Source of the DNA: Elusimicrobiota bacterium
GTDB lineage: Bacteria; Elusimicrobiota; Elusimicrobia; UBA1565
Assembly: GCA_003450735.1 (NCBI GenBank)
Contig: DMEZ01000014.1
Coordinates: 32,572 to 96,571, forward strand
Length of the DNA: 64,000 nt
Direction: 5' to 3'
Part shown: piece by piece, positions 26,894 to 36,733 of the stretch
How the letters are laid out: every line of letters starts with the position of its first letter
Numbering within the stretch: the first letter of the stretch is position 1
The notes under the pieces: generated by a model
Databases searched by the model: none
The model's input: only the letters and a program-made list of their open reading frames with translations
Told to the model about the DNA's origin: nothing
Translations under genes and position numbers: made by a program

Positions 26894-28333
26894 ATGACGC
26901 GGATCCTCGCGGAGATCCCCTTGTGGGCGCTCGTCTACCCGCCCACGGCCATTTGGGCGGCCTGGCTCTGGCTCCGCGCGCGCAAAAGCGGCCAAAGCCC
27001 GTTCGACGCTTTCCCCGCGCAGTTCCCCCTGGCGCTGGCGGCGGCGATCTACCTCTCCACCTTCCGCTGGCACGGGGGCGACGACATCCCCAACAGCCTC
27101 CTCCCCTTCTCGCTCCTGCGCCACGGAACGCTCTCCATGGAGCCCTTCCGGGCCTGGTTCATGGAGAAAGGCATCGCCCCGGAGTTCACGGTGCATCCGG
27201 GCGGCATCCTGATCTCGATCTTCCCGGTCATGCCGGCCCTGCTCGCCCTGCCCTTCTTCCTGCCGGCCGTCCTCTTCACCGCGCAGCCGCCCGAGCTCCT
27301 CATGCACGGGCTCTCGAAGGTCTCGGCCTCCTTCCTCGCGGCGGCCTCGGTCGCGGTCTTCCACCTTCTAGCCCGCGAGCGGGCCTCCCCGCGCTGGGCG
27401 GCCGCCGCGGCCCTCTTCTTCGCCTTCGGCACCTACAGCTTCAGCGTGAGCAGCCAGGCGCTCTTCCAGCACGCCCCCGCCCAGCTCGGCCTCGCGCTGG
27501 GGCTCTGGGGACTGCTGTGCTCCCATCCGGGGCGCAAGGAGGATTGGATCTCCGGCTTCGGCTTCAGCCTGGCCTTCGCCTCCCGGCCCGACAGCGTGTT
27601 CTTCCTCGCCGCCGCGGGGCTCTACCTGCTCTTCCGGGAGCGCCGCCGCGTGCCGTTCTTCTCCTTGGGAGCGGCCGTCCCGGCCGCCTTCCTGGCCTAT
27701 TACTGGCTGGTCTATACCGGCCGCCTGCGGCCGCAGGACTCCGACCTCCAGGGGCGCATCTTCTCCTCGTTCCAGCCCGAGGCCGTCGCGGCCCTCCTCA
27801 TCGGCCCGACGCGCGGGCTCTTGCTCTTCGTCCCGGCCGCGGTCTTCGGACTCTGGGGCATGCTGAAGCGGGCCCGCGATCCCCGCGCGCTCTGGGCGCC
27901 CTGGCTCGCCCTGACCTTGCCGGCGATCGTCGCCTTCTACTCCTTTTACTCCAACTGGACGGGCGGGCAGACCTTCGGCACCCGCTATTACGCGACGTCC
28001 TGCCTGATCCTGGCCCTGTTCATCCTCGAGCAGTCCCGCGAGATCTCCGCCTCGCCGCTCCTTTGCAGGCTCTGGGGCCTGACGTTCGCCTGGTCGGTGC
28101 TGGTGCACGCGGTCGGAGCCTATTTCACGTGGCCCGGCTCCTTCTCGATCGTCGAACAGAAGGCCCAGGTCTGGGACCTGTCCCTGTACCCGCCCTTCTA
28201 CCTGGGTTCCTCCTCCGGCCCCCTGTTCACCCTGCCGCTCCCCCTGCGCTGGGCGGTCGCCGCCGCGGCCTTCGCCGCCGTCTATTTCGCCGCCAAGAGG
28301 CTGAGCCGATGGCTGGCTGCCCCGTCTGCCTGA
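26894..28333 (+). CDS. polytopic membrane protein, GT39/ArnT-like
   Basis: The 479-residue product has multiple membrane segments and WHGGDDIPNSLLPFSLLRHGTLSMEPF near residues 59-85, with Asp63-Asp64 as the likely catalytic acidic pair; the 'PxxLLRxGxL' wording is common in GT-C proteins of the GT39 group. It overlaps the next methyltransferase gene by 25 bp. Confidence 0.65.
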   Translation: MTRILAEIPLWALVYPPTAIWAAWLWLRARKSGQSPFDAFPAQFPLALAAAIYLSTFRWHGGDDIPNSLLPFSLLRHGTLSMEPFRAWFMEKGIAPEFTVHPGGILISIFPVMPALLALPFFLPAVLFTAQPPELLMHGLSKVSASFLAAASVAVFHLLARERASPRWAAAAALFFAFGTYSFSVSSQALFQHAPAQLGLALGLWGLLCSHPGRKEDWISGFGFSLAFASRPDSVFFLAAAGLYLLFRERRRVPFFSLGAAVPAAFLAYYWLVYTGRLRPQDSDLQGRIFSSFQPEAVAALLIGPTRGLLLFVPAAVFGLWGMLKRARDPRALWAPWLALTLPAIVAFYSFYSNWTGGQTFGTRYYATSCLILALFILEQSREISASPLLCRLWGLTFAWSVLVHAVGAYFTWPGSFSIVEQKAQVWDLSLYPPFYLGSSSGPLFTLPLPLRWAVAAAAFAAVYFAAKRLSRWLAAPSA

Positions 28334-29256
28334 AAGGGGCTCCCCGCTTCGCCTGCCGGGCTCTGCTCTATCCCGGCGCCGAGCGGGCGGTGTCCGAGTG
28401 CCCGGACTGCGGGTCGGCCTTCTACCATCCGATGCCGCCGCCCGAGGACATCGCCCGCTGCTACCCGCCGCTCTACTTCCGCGATTTCTTCAGGCAGTAC
28501 TGGAAGGACTACCTCAAGGGCCGCGCCCTCGCCCTCGACCTGCGGGCCTTCCGGGAGAAGGGGGCCCTGCTCGACGTGGGCTGCGCTTTGGGCACCCTGC
28601 TCGCCGGCGTGCGCGCCCACTCGGCCTGGACGGCCGCGGGGCTGGAGTTCTCCCCCGACGCGGCCGCGCTGGGCCGCGAACTCAACGAGGTCGAGATCGC
28701 CTGCGGGCCGCTCGCCAAAGCCCCCTGGCCGGACGCCTCCTTCGACTGCGTGCACATGAACAACGTGCTCGAGCACGAGTCCGACCCGGAGTCGGCCCTG
28801 CGCTCGGCCGAGCGCCTGCTCAAGCCCGGAGGGCGCCTGCTCTTGACCCTCCCCAACGGGCCCGTGGACCTCTCGGCCACCCGCCTCCTCTTCCGCGCGT
28901 GGAAGCGCGCCGTGCCGACCCGCCACGGAGGGCATCTCGTGTTCTTCTCCCGCCGCGGCCTGGAGGCCCTGCTCGAGCGGACGGGCTTCGAGGTCCTGTC
29001 GGTGCGCAACTTCCACTTCAAGCTGGGGATGAAGGCCCGGGGCTGGCTCCCGGGCTCGTGGAAGCCCTTCCGCAAGCCGTGGGGGGCCCCGGCCGCGCCG
29101 GAGCCGCGCCTCCCTCTCGAGGAGTACCGCAAGCTCGTCCCGGCCCAGCCCAGCTGGGCGCTCTACCGGCTGGGGCAGAAGTGGCGCAGGCTCTGGCGGC
29201 TGGGCTGGACGGATTTCGGCTACGACTTCGAGGTCACGGCGCGGAAGGCCCGATAG
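28309..29256 (+). CDS. class I SAM methyltransferase with zinc ribbon
   Basis: The 315-residue product starts MAGCPVC (Cys4, Cys7) and CPDC (Cys31, Cys34), then LLDVGCALGTLLAGV (~87-101, SAM motif I), MNNVLEHESDPESALRSAERLLKPGGRLLLTLPN. It is a paralogue in architecture of the protein at 24323. The open frame extends to 26923, but ATG 28309 fits the zinc-ribbon start. Its end overlaps the opposing gene by 23 bp. Confidence 0.85.
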   Translation: MAGCPVCLKGAPRFACRALLYPGAERAVSECPDCGSAFYHPMPPPEDIARCYPPLYFRDFFRQYWKDYLKGRALALDLRAFREKGALLDVGCALGTLLAGVRAHSAWTAAGLEFSPDAAALGRELNEVEIACGPLAKAPWPDASFDCVHMNNVLEHESDPESALRSAERLLKPGGRLLLTLPNGPVDLSATRLLFRAWKRAVPTRHGGHLVFFSRRGLEALLERTGFEVLSVRNFHFKLGMKARGWLPGSWKPFRKPWGAPAAPEPRLPLEEYRKLVPAQPSWALYRLGQKWRRLWRLGWTDFGYDFEVTARKAR

Positions 29257-31363
29257 TCAGCCGCCCGCCGGAGAGGGACAGCCCGGAGACGGCGAGCTCG
29301 AAGGGCAGTTCGGGGTCGGGCTCGAAGCTGCGCACGAAGCGGGCGTGGCGGCCCAGCAGGGCCGTCGGGAAGGGGATCCCGGCGACGCGCACGGCCTTCA
29401 CCGCGACCTCGAGCGAACGGCCGTCCTGGGCGAGCGCCGCGGAGGCCGCGGCCGAGAGAGCCACCCCCTTGAGCCGGCCCGACACCGCGACCATCCCGCG
29501 GTCAATCTCCACCGCCGCGGGCTCGAAGCCTTTCACGCGGAGCTTCAGGAACTCGGCCAGGGCCTCCCGGCGCACCGACGCCGAGAGGAGCGTGAGCTTT
29601 TTCATCGACAAAAAGCGGAACTCGTTGAGGGTGGGGGTCGGCCCTTTCGAGTCGATGGGGATGAGAGCCAGGTCCTCGAGCTCGGCGGAGAGCCCTTCGA
29701 TGACCAAGCCCCGGATGGAGAGCTCCCCAGCCGTGAGCGTGGCCCGGGGATAGACGCCGCGCGCCTCGTCGAATCGGCCGAAGTCGACGCTCATGTCCTT
29801 GGCGGCGACGTTGCCCTCCTCGAAATAATCGAAATGCGCCCGGGCCTCCCGGATCGGGGCCTGGGCGAGCTTCCGGCGCTGGAACAGCACGGCCTCGGTC
29901 CCGTCCGGCAGGGGGAAGCGGCGCAGCTCGCCCCAGCCCTTCTGGAACCAGGTGGTCGGATCGAGCATGAAGCGCTGGACCTCGGGGAGCTGATTGACGA
30001 CGTCGGCCGGCCCCAGCGAGCCGGTCTTCACCACCACGAACTCGGAGAACTCGCAGAGCCGCCGATTGACGCCGCGCTCGTGGAGGCGCGGGAAGCCCAG
30101 CCGCTTGATCGCCCAGTCGAAGGCGGCCCCGTTGTAGGAGGCATGGTTCGCGACCAGGGAGAGGTCCGAGACCGGAGCCGTCTTGTCGCGGGCCTCCTCG
30201 GCCGCGCGCAGGAGCTCGTCGATCCTCCAGTTTTCGGCCGCCGGCCGGCGGCCGCTGAAGAAGGAGACGCTCAGGGGGATGGGCGCCTTGAGCGACAGGG
30301 GGCCGACCCAGCCGCGGTGGTAGTTCGCGGCCGCGAAGAGCTGGAAGGCGCACAGCCCTCCCAGAAGGGCCTTGGGCCAGAGCGAGGCGCACAGGATCGC
30401 GAGGGGCATCATCCCGGGCAGGAGGAAGCGCAGCTGCCGGTTGGGCACCACGGCCCAGAAGAGGTACGCGACGGCGAACCAGGCGATGAGGACGCCCTTG
30501 TCCTTCGCGTCCCGGCGCACCGACGGGACGACGAGGGCGATGAGCCCCAGAACGAAGAACGGGAAGTCCATGCCCGAGGCCATCTGGGACAGGTAGCTGA
30601 AGGCCGCGGCTCCGCGCCAGACGGGGACCGCCTGGTCGGCGGACGCCTCCACGAGGCGCGGCAGGAGCACGGGCCACTGGTTGAGGTACCAGGGCAGGAA
30701 CAGAGCGAAGCACAGCGCGGCCGAGAGCAGGGCGTTGCGGCGCCTCTCCGGGGAGAAAGCCGACCTCAGGACGACCCACGCGGCCGGGAAAAGATAGGAG
30801 AACGCGCTCCATTTGGTCAGCATGGCCGCGGCGCAGGCGCAGGCGAAGGCGAGAGCGGGTCCCCGGCGCTCGAGGGATTCCGACTCGATGAGCGCCCAGT
30901 AGGCCGCGGCGACCCAGGCGGCCAGGGCGAGGTCGATGAGCTGGCTGCGGTAGAGCAGCTGCGTCTCGGGGATGCAGGTGAAGAGGACGGCGGCCGCCGC
31001 TCCCCGCCACTCCCCCGCGAAGCGCCGCCCGAGGCCCCACAAAGACACGCTCAGGAGGGCCAGGTAGAACCAGTTCGCCCAGAGAGCCTTCTGCGCGTCG
31101 GCTCCGCCGCCGAACGGGAGCAGGGAGGCGTAATAGAGCGGCGGGAAGGGCGGCATCCCGGATTTCGGCTTCTGGCTCCAGAACTCCGAGAGCCGCCCGG
31201 CCCTCGCGGCGTCCCGGAGGTCGAGGGCGGTCTCGAGATGGACGGCTTGGTCCCAGGCCGGGGGCCGCGTCTCCCGGCGGTTCCAATCGGCGAGCAGCCA
31301 GGCCTGGAAGCCGAGCAGGAGGGCGAGGGCGGACAGGGAGCCCCAGAGGGCGGTGTTCTTCAC
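29234..31363 (-). CDS. GT39-type membrane glycosyltransferase fused to a DUF2993/LmeA-like domain
   Basis: The 709-residue product combines a GT-C membrane domain (residues ~5-460, first-loop acidic residue in PAWDQAVHLE at Asp38, MPPFPPLYY loop typical of GT39/ArnT) with a soluble C-terminal ~210 residues (~500-709) of AKDMSVDFGRFDEARGVYPRATLTAGELSIRGLVIEGLSAELEDL, which resembles the LmeA/DUF2993 phospholipid-binding tubular fold. Start: GTG 31363 is preferred over 31414 because the latter lies past the opposing gene's promoter and start. Predicted to glycosylate a lipid-linked acceptor at the outer face of the inner membrane. Confidence 0.7.
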   Translation of the reverse strand: MKNTALWGSLSALALLLGFQAWLLADWNRRETRPPAWDQAVHLETALDLRDAARAGRLSEFWSQKPKSGMPPFPPLYYASLLPFGGGADAQKALWANWFYLALLSVSLWGLGRRFAGEWRGAAAAVLFTCIPETQLLYRSQLIDLALAAWVAAAYWALIESESLERRGPALAFACACAAAMLTKWSAFSYLFPAAWVVLRSAFSPERRRNALLSAALCFALFLPWYLNQWPVLLPRLVEASADQAVPVWRGAAAFSYLSQMASGMDFPFFVLGLIALVVPSVRRDAKDKGVLIAWFAVAYLFWAVVPNRQLRFLLPGMMPLAILCASLWPKALLGGLCAFQLFAAANYHRGWVGPLSLKAPIPLSVSFFSGRRPAAENWRIDELLRAAEEARDKTAPVSDLSLVANHASYNGAAFDWAIKRLGFPRLHERGVNRRLCEFSEFVVVKTGSLGPADVVNQLPEVQRFMLDPTTWFQKGWGELRRFPLPDGTEAVLFQRRKLAQAPIREARAHFDYFEEGNVAAKDMSVDFGRFDEARGVYPRATLTAGELSIRGLVIEGLSAELEDLALIPIDSKGPTPTLNEFRFLSMKKLTLLSASVRREALAEFLKLRVKGFEPAAVEIDRGMVAVSGRLKGVALSAAASAALAQDGRSLEVAVKAVRVAGIPFPTALLGRHARFVRSFEPDPELPFELAVSGLSLSGGRLTIGPSAP

Positions 31364-31389
31364 GGGCCGCCGGATTATATTAATTTTGC

Positions 31390-31395
31390 TAGAAT
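31390..31395 (+). promoter_or_regulatory. -10 element (TAGAAT), probable leaderless start
   Basis: TGCTAGAAT ends 9 bp before the GTG at 31405 in an AT-rich 41-bp divergent gap. Confidence 0.5.
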
Positions 31396-31404
31396 CCCCC
31401 CTCT

Positions 31405-32463
31405 GTGAAAGCACTCATCCTCACGGGCGGACAGGGCCTTCGTCTGCGCCCCTTCACCTGCGAGACGCCCAAGCCGCTGCTCCCGGTCGCGAACGTCCCG
31501 TTCCTCCTCTATCAGTTCCAGCTGCTGAGGCGGCACGGCGTCCGCGAGGTGCTGCTGGCCACCGCCTACCGCCCCGAGGCCTTCCGCCGGGCCTTCGGAG
31601 ACGGGCGCAAGGTGGGCCTAAGGATCCGCTACGCCTTCGAGCCCAGCCCGCTCGGGACGGGGGGCGCGGTGCGCAAGACCGCGGAAGGCATCGACCGGAC
31701 GCTCCTCGTGCTCAACGGGGACGTCCTCAACGACCTGGACGTGGGAGCGTTCCTCCGCAGCCACCGCCGCAGGAAGGCGGCGGCCTCCATCGCCCTCGTC
31801 CGGGTGAAGGACCCGACCCTGTACGGTCTCGTCGAGACCTCCCCGGAGGGCCGCATCCTCCGCTTCCTCGAGAAGCCGACCTGGGACGAGGTCACCTGCA
31901 ACACGATCAACGCGGGAGCCTACCTCTTCGAGCCTTCCGCCGTGGCCCGCATCCCTCCCGGCGTACCGTACTCGCTCGAGCGCGGGCTCTTCCCCTCCCT
32001 GCTGGAGGCGGGCGCGCCTTTTTACGGCTTCGTGATCGGCGGCTACTGGATGGACATCGGCACCGTCGAGAAGTACCTGCAGGTCCACCTGGACATCCTG
32101 GGGGGGGCCGTCCCGCTCGAGCGCGCGCTCAGGCGGCGCGGCCGCTTCCTGCTCGAGCCGGGCGCCCGGCTCGCGGCCGACGCCGCGCACGACGGGGAGG
32201 GCCGCGTCCTGATCGGCAGGGGCGCGCGGGTGGCCCCGTGCGTGCAGTTCTCGGGCTCCGTCTGCGTGGGCCCGCGCTGCGCCATCGCGCGGGGAGCCTC
32301 GCTGGCCGGCTGCGTCGTCCTCGGCGGCTCCCGGATCGGGGAAGGCGCGCGGCTGAAGGACTGCGTGGTCGGACACCGCTGCGTCGTGGAGGCCGGAGCC
32401 TCCATCGGGCCCGGGCGCGCGCTCGGGGACGGGACGGTCGTGAAGCGGTTCTCTCAGCTCTGA
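31405..32463 (+). CDS. NDP-sugar pyrophosphorylase (mannose-1-phosphate guanylyltransferase-like)
   Basis: The 352-residue product has the nucleotidyltransferase loop LTGGQGLRLRPFT (7-19; Gly-Leu replaces the usual Gly-Thr), KPLLPV, NGDVLNDLD (metal Asp) and INAGAYLFEP. From ~245 a left-handed beta-helix region follows (IGRGARVAPCVQFSGSVCVGPRC). Starts at GTG 31405. With the adjacent phosphohexomutase it forms a standard hexose-1-phosphate activation pair. Confidence 0.85.
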   Translation: MKALILTGGQGLRLRPFTCETPKPLLPVANVPFLLYQFQLLRRHGVREVLLATAYRPEAFRRAFGDGRKVGLRIRYAFEPSPLGTGGAVRKTAEGIDRTLLVLNGDVLNDLDVGAFLRSHRRRKAAASIALVRVKDPTLYGLVETSPEGRILRFLEKPTWDEVTCNTINAGAYLFEPSAVARIPPGVPYSLERGLFPSLLEAGAPFYGFVIGGYWMDIGTVEKYLQVHLDILGGAVPLERALRRRGRFLLEPGARLAADAAHDGEGRVLIGRGARVAPCVQFSGSVCVGPRCAIARGASLAGCVVLGGSRIGEGARLKDCVVGHRCVVEAGASIGPGRALGDGTVVKRFSQL

Positions 32464-32476
32464 TAGGGGGTCTTCC

Positions 32477-33874
32477 ATGGAGATTCGGTTCGGCACGGAC
32501 GGCTGGCGCGGCGTGATGGCCCGGGACTTCACCTACGACACCGTCCGCAAGGTGGCCCAGGCCATCGCGGACTACCTCAAGACCAAGCCCCCGAAGACCA
32601 AGGCCAAGCACACCGTCCTCGTCGGCTACGACCGGCGCTTCCAGTCCGAGGCCTTCGCCGAGGAAGTCGCCCGGGTGATGGACGCCAACGGCCACCAGGC
32701 CGTCCTCCTGGCCGAAGCCCTGCCGACCCCGGCCATCAGCCTGCTCACCCACAAGCTCAAGGCCTACGGCGTGGTCGTCACCGCCAGCCACAACCCGCCG
32801 GCCTACAACGGCCTCAAGATCAAGATGGAGGGCCGGACCGCTCCGGAAGCCGTCACCTCCGAGATCGAGTCCTTCCTCGACCGCGCCAACCCGACCCGCG
32901 GCGGCAAGCCCGTCGTGAAGTCCTACAAGAAGGACTACCTGGACTACCTCCGCGCGCGGATCAACCCCGCCGCGCTCGTCTCCCGCCTGCCGGGGCCGGT
33001 GGTCCTCGACTCCATGTACGGCTCCGCCGGGGGCCTGCTCAGCGAGATGACCCGGAATCACAAGCGCATCATCGAGATGCGCTCGGAGCGCGACCCCCTC
33101 TTCGGCGGGGCGAGCCCCGAGCCGATCGAGAAGAACCTCGAGCCCCTCAAGAAGCGCGTGCTCCAGGAGAAGGCCGTCTGCGGCATCGCCCTGGACGGAG
33201 ACGCCGACCGGCTGGCCCTCATCGACGACAAGGGACGCTATCTCTCCCCCTGCCAGGTCTACCCGATGATGCTGGAGTACCTCCTCGGGACGCGCGGCCT
33301 GAAGGGGCGCATCGTCCAATCGGTCTCCCTGGGCTACCTCTCAGGACGCATCGCCAAGGCCTACAATCTGCCCTTCGCCGAGATCCCCGTGGGCTTCAAG
33401 TACATCGCCGCGGAGCTCGCGCAGAACCAGGCCGTCTGCGGCGGAGAGGAGTCCGGGGGCTACGCCTGGAAGGGCGGCCTGCCCGAGCGCGACGGGCTCA
33501 TGTGCGCGCTGCTCTTCCTGGAGATGATCGTCAAGCGCCGCAAGAAGCCCTCGGAGCTGTGGGCCGAGATCGAGAAGAAGTACGGCCCCTCCAGCTTCCG
33601 CCGGGTGGACTTCCACGTCTCCAAGGCGGTCGTCGACAAGGCGGCCTTCGCGGCCAAGATCCAGAAGAAGCTGCCGCAGAAGATCGCGGGGACCGCGGTG
33701 AAGACGACCCTGGTCGAGGACGGCATCAAGATCATCCTCGAAGACGACCACTGGGTGCTCATGCGCCCTTCCGGGACGGAGCCGCTCATCCGCACCTACG
33801 CGGAGTCGGACTGCCCGAAGAAGACGCAGACCCTGCTGGAGACGGCCGCGAAGTGGGTCAACGCCCACATATGA
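32477..33874 (+). CDS. phosphomannomutase/phosphoglucomutase
   Basis: The 465-residue alpha-D-phosphohexomutase interconverts hexose-6- and -1-phosphates. Signatures: FGTDGWRG (5-12), catalytic Ser104 in TASHNP, metal loop DGDADR (240-245), GGEESGG sugar-binding loop and [10 protein letters not shown] phosphate-binding loop. Full length. A GGGGG ribosome site lies before ATG 32477. Confidence 0.92.
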   Translation: MEIRFGTDGWRGVMARDFTYDTVRKVAQAIADYLKTKPPKTKAKHTVLVGYDRRFQSEAFAEEVARVMDANGHQAVLLAEALPTPAISLLTHKLKAYGVVVTASHNPPAYNGLKIKMEGRTAPEAVTSEIESFLDRANPTRGGKPVVKSYKKDYLDYLRARINPAALVSRLPGPVVLDSMYGSAGGLLSEMTRNHKRIIEMRSERDPLFGGASPEPIEKNLEPLKKRVLQEKAVCGIALDGDADRLALIDDKGRYLSPCQVYPMMLEYLLGTRGLKGRIVQSVSLGYLSGRIAKAYNLPFAEIPVGFKYIAAELAQNQAVCGGEESGGYAWKGGLPERDGLMCALLFLEMIVKRRKKPSELWAEIEKKYGPSSFRRVDFHVSKAVVDKAAFAAKIQKKLPQKIAGTAVKTTLVEDGIKIILEDDHWVLMRPSGTEPLIRTYAESDCPKKTQTLLETAAKWVNAHI

Positions 33875-33898
33875 GGCCCATTCCTCGTCGAAAATTGG

Positions 33899-33904
33899 TA
33901 TATT
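33899..33904 (+). promoter_or_regulatory. -10 element (TATATT) of metK
   Basis: TTGGTATATT lies 34 bp before the ATG at 33939; AAGGAG 8 bp before the start is a good SD. Unlike several neighbours, metK therefore has a leader. Confidence 0.5.
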
Positions 33905-33938
33905 AGGGACACACGTCGGCATCCAAAAGGAGAACATC

Positions 33939-35141
33939 ATGCAGCGTCATGGCCGCTATTACTTCACGTCGGAATCCGTGACCGAGGGGCATCCGGACAA
34001 GGTCTGCGACCAGATCTCGGACGCCGTGCTCGACACCATCTTCAAGGAAGACCCGATGGCGCGGGTCGCCTGCGAGACCTTCTGCACCAAGGGCCTCGTC
34101 ATCGTCGGCGGCGAGATCACGACCGACACCTACGTGGAAGTCGACAACCTGGTCCGTGAAGTCCTCACCGACATCGGCTACGACGACCTGCGCTTCGGCT
34201 TCACGGCCCAGACCGTCGGCGTCCTCAACGGCATCGGCCGGCAGTCCCCGGACATCGCCCAGGGCGTGGACACGGGCGGCGCCGGCGACCAGGGCATGAT
34301 GGTGGGCTACGCCAACCGGGAGACCCCCGAGCTCATGCCCCTGCCGATCATGCTCGCCCACAAGCTCGTGCGGCGCCTCTCCGAGACCCGCCGCGCCAAG
34401 ACGCTGCCCTACCTCGGCCCCGACGGCAAGAGCCAGGTCACCGTGGAGTATCTCGACGGGCGCCCCCTGCGCGTGGACAGCGTCGTCCTCTCCACCCAGC
34501 ACGACGAGAGCATCCTCGACAAGTCCGGCAAGAAGATCACCGAGAAGTCGCGCAAGGAGATCATCGAGACCATCGTCCGCCCGGTGCTCGGCAAGCGCCT
34601 CATCGACGACAAGACGCGCTTCTTCATCAACCCGACCGGCAAGTTCGTGGTCGGCGGGCCGGTCTCCGACACCGGCGTCACGGGCCGCAAGATCATCGTA
34701 GACACCTACGGCGGCTGGGCCCCGCACGGCGGCGGCGCGTTCTCGGGCAAGGACCCGACGAAGGTCGACCGCTCGGCCTGCTACATGGCCCGCTACGTGG
34801 CCAAGAACGTGGTCGCGGCCGGCCTCGCGGAAGAGTGCACCGTCCAGCTTGCCTACGCCATCGGCGTGGCGGAGCCCGTGGGCCTCTACATCAACACGCA
34901 CGGCACGGCGGCCGTCGAGGAGCGGCGCATCGAGGCCCTCATCCGCAAGCACTTCCAGCTGACCCCGCGCGGCATCATCTCGACCCTCAAGCTGCGCCGG
35001 CCCATCTACCGGCAGACGGCCGCTTTCGGCCACTTCGGGCGCACCGAGCCGGGCTTCGAGTGGGAGCGCACCGACAAGGCGCAGGCCATGCGCGAGGAAG
35101 CGGGCCTCGGCTCGCGCAAGGCGCGCGCGGTGGCGGCCTGA
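33939..35141 (+). CDS. metK: S-adenosylmethionine synthase
   Basis: The 400-residue enzyme makes SAM from methionine and ATP. Diagnostic segments: [24 protein letters not shown] (ATP/metal site), [44 protein letters not shown] and [27 protein letters not shown]. Full length. Supplies SAM for the radical SAM and methyltransferase genes in the window. Overlaps the next small gene by one base. Confidence 0.97.
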   Translation: MQRHGRYYFTSESVTEGHPDKVCDQISDAVLDTIFKEDPMARVACETFCTKGLVIVGGEITTDTYVEVDNLVREVLTDIGYDDLRFGFTAQTVGVLNGIGRQSPDIAQGVDTGGAGDQGMMVGYANRETPELMPLPIMLAHKLVRRLSETRRAKTLPYLGPDGKSQVTVEYLDGRPLRVDSVVLSTQHDESILDKSGKKITEKSRKEIIETIVRPVLGKRLIDDKTRFFINPTGKFVVGGPVSDTGVTGRKIIVDTYGGWAPHGGGAFSGKDPTKVDRSACYMARYVAKNVVAAGLAEECTVQLAYAIGVAEPVGLYINTHGTAAVEERRIEALIRKHFQLTPRGIISTLKLRRPIYRQTAAFGHFGRTEPGFEWERTDKAQAMREEAGLGSRKARAVAA

Positions 35142-35410
35142 TGGAACGCATCGAGCCGACCCGGGCCCTCGCCCTGAAGGTCTGGTGGGCTTTCATGTGG
35201 CGCGCGGTGGTCTTCGCGCTGCTGAGCGGGTTCGTGGTGGGCCTCGTCGTGGGGCTCTTCTCCGTCCTGCTCAAGCTCGCCCCGGAGTCGGTCAGCACCC
35301 TCTCGGGCATCCTGGGCCTCGTGCTCGGCGCGGCGGTCTCCATCGAAGTGATGTACCGCCTGCTGGGCAAGAAGTTCGACGGCTTCGAGATCGCGCTCAT
35401 CCGCGAGTAG
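35141..35410 (+). CDS. small two-helix membrane protein
   Basis: The 89-residue product has two hydrophobic helices (~21-43 with VVGLVVGLFSVLLKL, and ~54-73 ILGLVLGAAVSIEVMY), an amphipathic ending, and no recognised domain. Start ATG overlaps the metK stop (TGATG), so it is co-translated. The frame extends upstream into metK but that part is shadow. Confidence 0.65.
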   Translation: MERIEPTRALALKVWWAFMWRAVVFALLSGFVVGLVVGLFSVLLKLAPESVSTLSGILGLVLGAAVSIEVMYRLLGKKFDGFEIALIRE

Positions 35411-35457
35411 CATGCCCGCAGGCATGACCAAGACGCGGCCCTTCGGGGCCGCGTCTT
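35411..35457 (+). terminator. two tandem hairpins at the metK operon end
   Basis: CATGCC-CGCA-GGCATG (35411-35426) is followed by a 12-bp stem AAGACGCGGCCC with a TTCG tetraloop (35430-35457) and then a pyrimidine-rich run (GTCTCTTCTTGTCC). It looks like an intrinsic terminator but lies over the first codons of the next gene. Confidence 0.55.
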
Positions 35458-36731
35458 GTCTCTTCTTGTCCGCCGCCCTGACCCTCGCCGCCCCGGCGGG
35501 CGCCACCCCGTGGCACGACTTCGGCCCCAGGGCGATGGGCATGGGCGGGGCCGGCGTGGCCCTCGCCCAGGGCCCCGAGGCGGTCTACTGGAACCCGGCG
35601 GGCCTGGGCCAGCTCTACAACGCCGACGGCTTCTCCATGCCCATCGGCCTGCGCACGGAGCTCACCGGGACGGCCCTGCGGGGCGCCAACGACCTCTTCC
35701 AGCTCAGCGAAGCCTGTCGGGGGGGCGGCAGTCTGTGCACGGCCTCCGCGGTCTCCCGGGCGCTCGACGACCTGGGAGGACGGGGGAGCGGAGCCCTCGC
35801 GGACGTCGCCGGCGGGTTCGCCATCAAGATCGGCAAGGCCGCGTTCTTCGCCCTCAACGAGTCCTACGCCGGGGCGACCCCCCGCGCGGACCGCATCAAC
35901 GTCGGGGCCTGCCCCGGCGTCAACTGCCTCTCGAACAACGACTCCGCCCTGATCCTGCGCGGCGGGTCCTTCACCGAGTTCGGGGCGGGCTACGGCCTTG
36001 AGCTCAAGGAGACCGGGCTCCTCATCGGGGCGAACCTCAAGGGCATCCTCGGGAAGGTCGGCTTCGATGAGTTCCGGATCATCACGCAGGACCCCGGCCT
36101 GGGAAAGCTGAGCAACTTCAAGGACAACGCCCGGGTGAGCTTCATGCCGGCCGTGGACCTCGGCCTGCTTTGGGACCTGCGCGAGACCTGGCCGGACCTG
36201 CGCGGCCGGCCGCGCCTGGGCTTGACCGGCCGCAACGTGAACTGCCCCACGTTCTCCCAGCCCGCCGCGGCCAAGGCCGCGGGCGAGACCGACCGGTTCG
36301 CCCTGCAGGGCCAGGCCCGCCTCGGCGCCGCGCTCAGCCCGGCGGACTCCTGGCACCTCGTCGGCGACATCGACCTGACCCATAACAACACCGAGGTCGA
36401 CGGCTTCACGTCCCGCGTCCTGGCTCTGGGCACCGAGGTCGACCTGTTCAACCAGCCGGAGTTCAACCTCCCCCTGCGCTTCGGGCTGAAGAAGAATCTG
36501 GCCGAGAGCTCCTCGGGCCTGACCTTCACCGCCGGATTCGGCCTGAACTTCCTCCACGTCCTCATCGACCTCGCCGGACAGCTCAGCGCGAAGAGCGCCG
36601 ACGAAAGGAGCCTCGGCGTCTCCCGGAGCGCCGCCACGAACCTCGGCGCCTCCTTCCGCTTCGCGATGCTCTACGGCGGCGGGGAGGAACGCGACGGGGC
36701 GGGGCCCCGCCGCCGCCGCGCCGCCGACTAG
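35412..36731 (+). CDS. outer-membrane beta-barrel, PorV/PorQ-like
   Basis: The 439-residue product has a signal peptide (to ~AAPAGA, residue 31) and then WHDFGPRAMGMGGAGVALAQGPEAVYWNPAGLGQL, the signature opening of PorV/FadL-like barrels, followed by alternating strands and a C-terminal aromatic strand. PorV is a component of the type IX secretion machine that works with SprA, and a SprA-like gene is 5 kb away. The start (35412 or 35424) lies inside a double hairpin, so translation could be structure-controlled. Confidence 0.7.
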   Translation: MPAGMTKTRPFGAASCLFLSAALTLAAPAGATPWHDFGPRAMGMGGAGVALAQGPEAVYWNPAGLGQLYNADGFSMPIGLRTELTGTALRGANDLFQLSEACRGGGSLCTASAVSRALDDLGGRGSGALADVAGGFAIKIGKAAFFALNESYAGATPRADRINVGACPGVNCLSNNDSALILRGGSFTEFGAGYGLELKETGLLIGANLKGILGKVGFDEFRIITQDPGLGKLSNFKDNARVSFMPAVDLGLLWDLRETWPDLRGRPRLGLTGRNVNCPTFSQPAAAKAAGETDRFALQGQARLGAALSPADSWHLVGDIDLTHNNTEVDGFTSRVLALGTEVDLFNQPEFNLPLRFGLKKNLAESSSGLTFTAGFGLNFLHVLIDLAGQLSAKSADERSLGVSRSAATNLGASFRFAMLYGGGEERDGAGPRRRRAAD

Positions 36732-36733
36732 GC

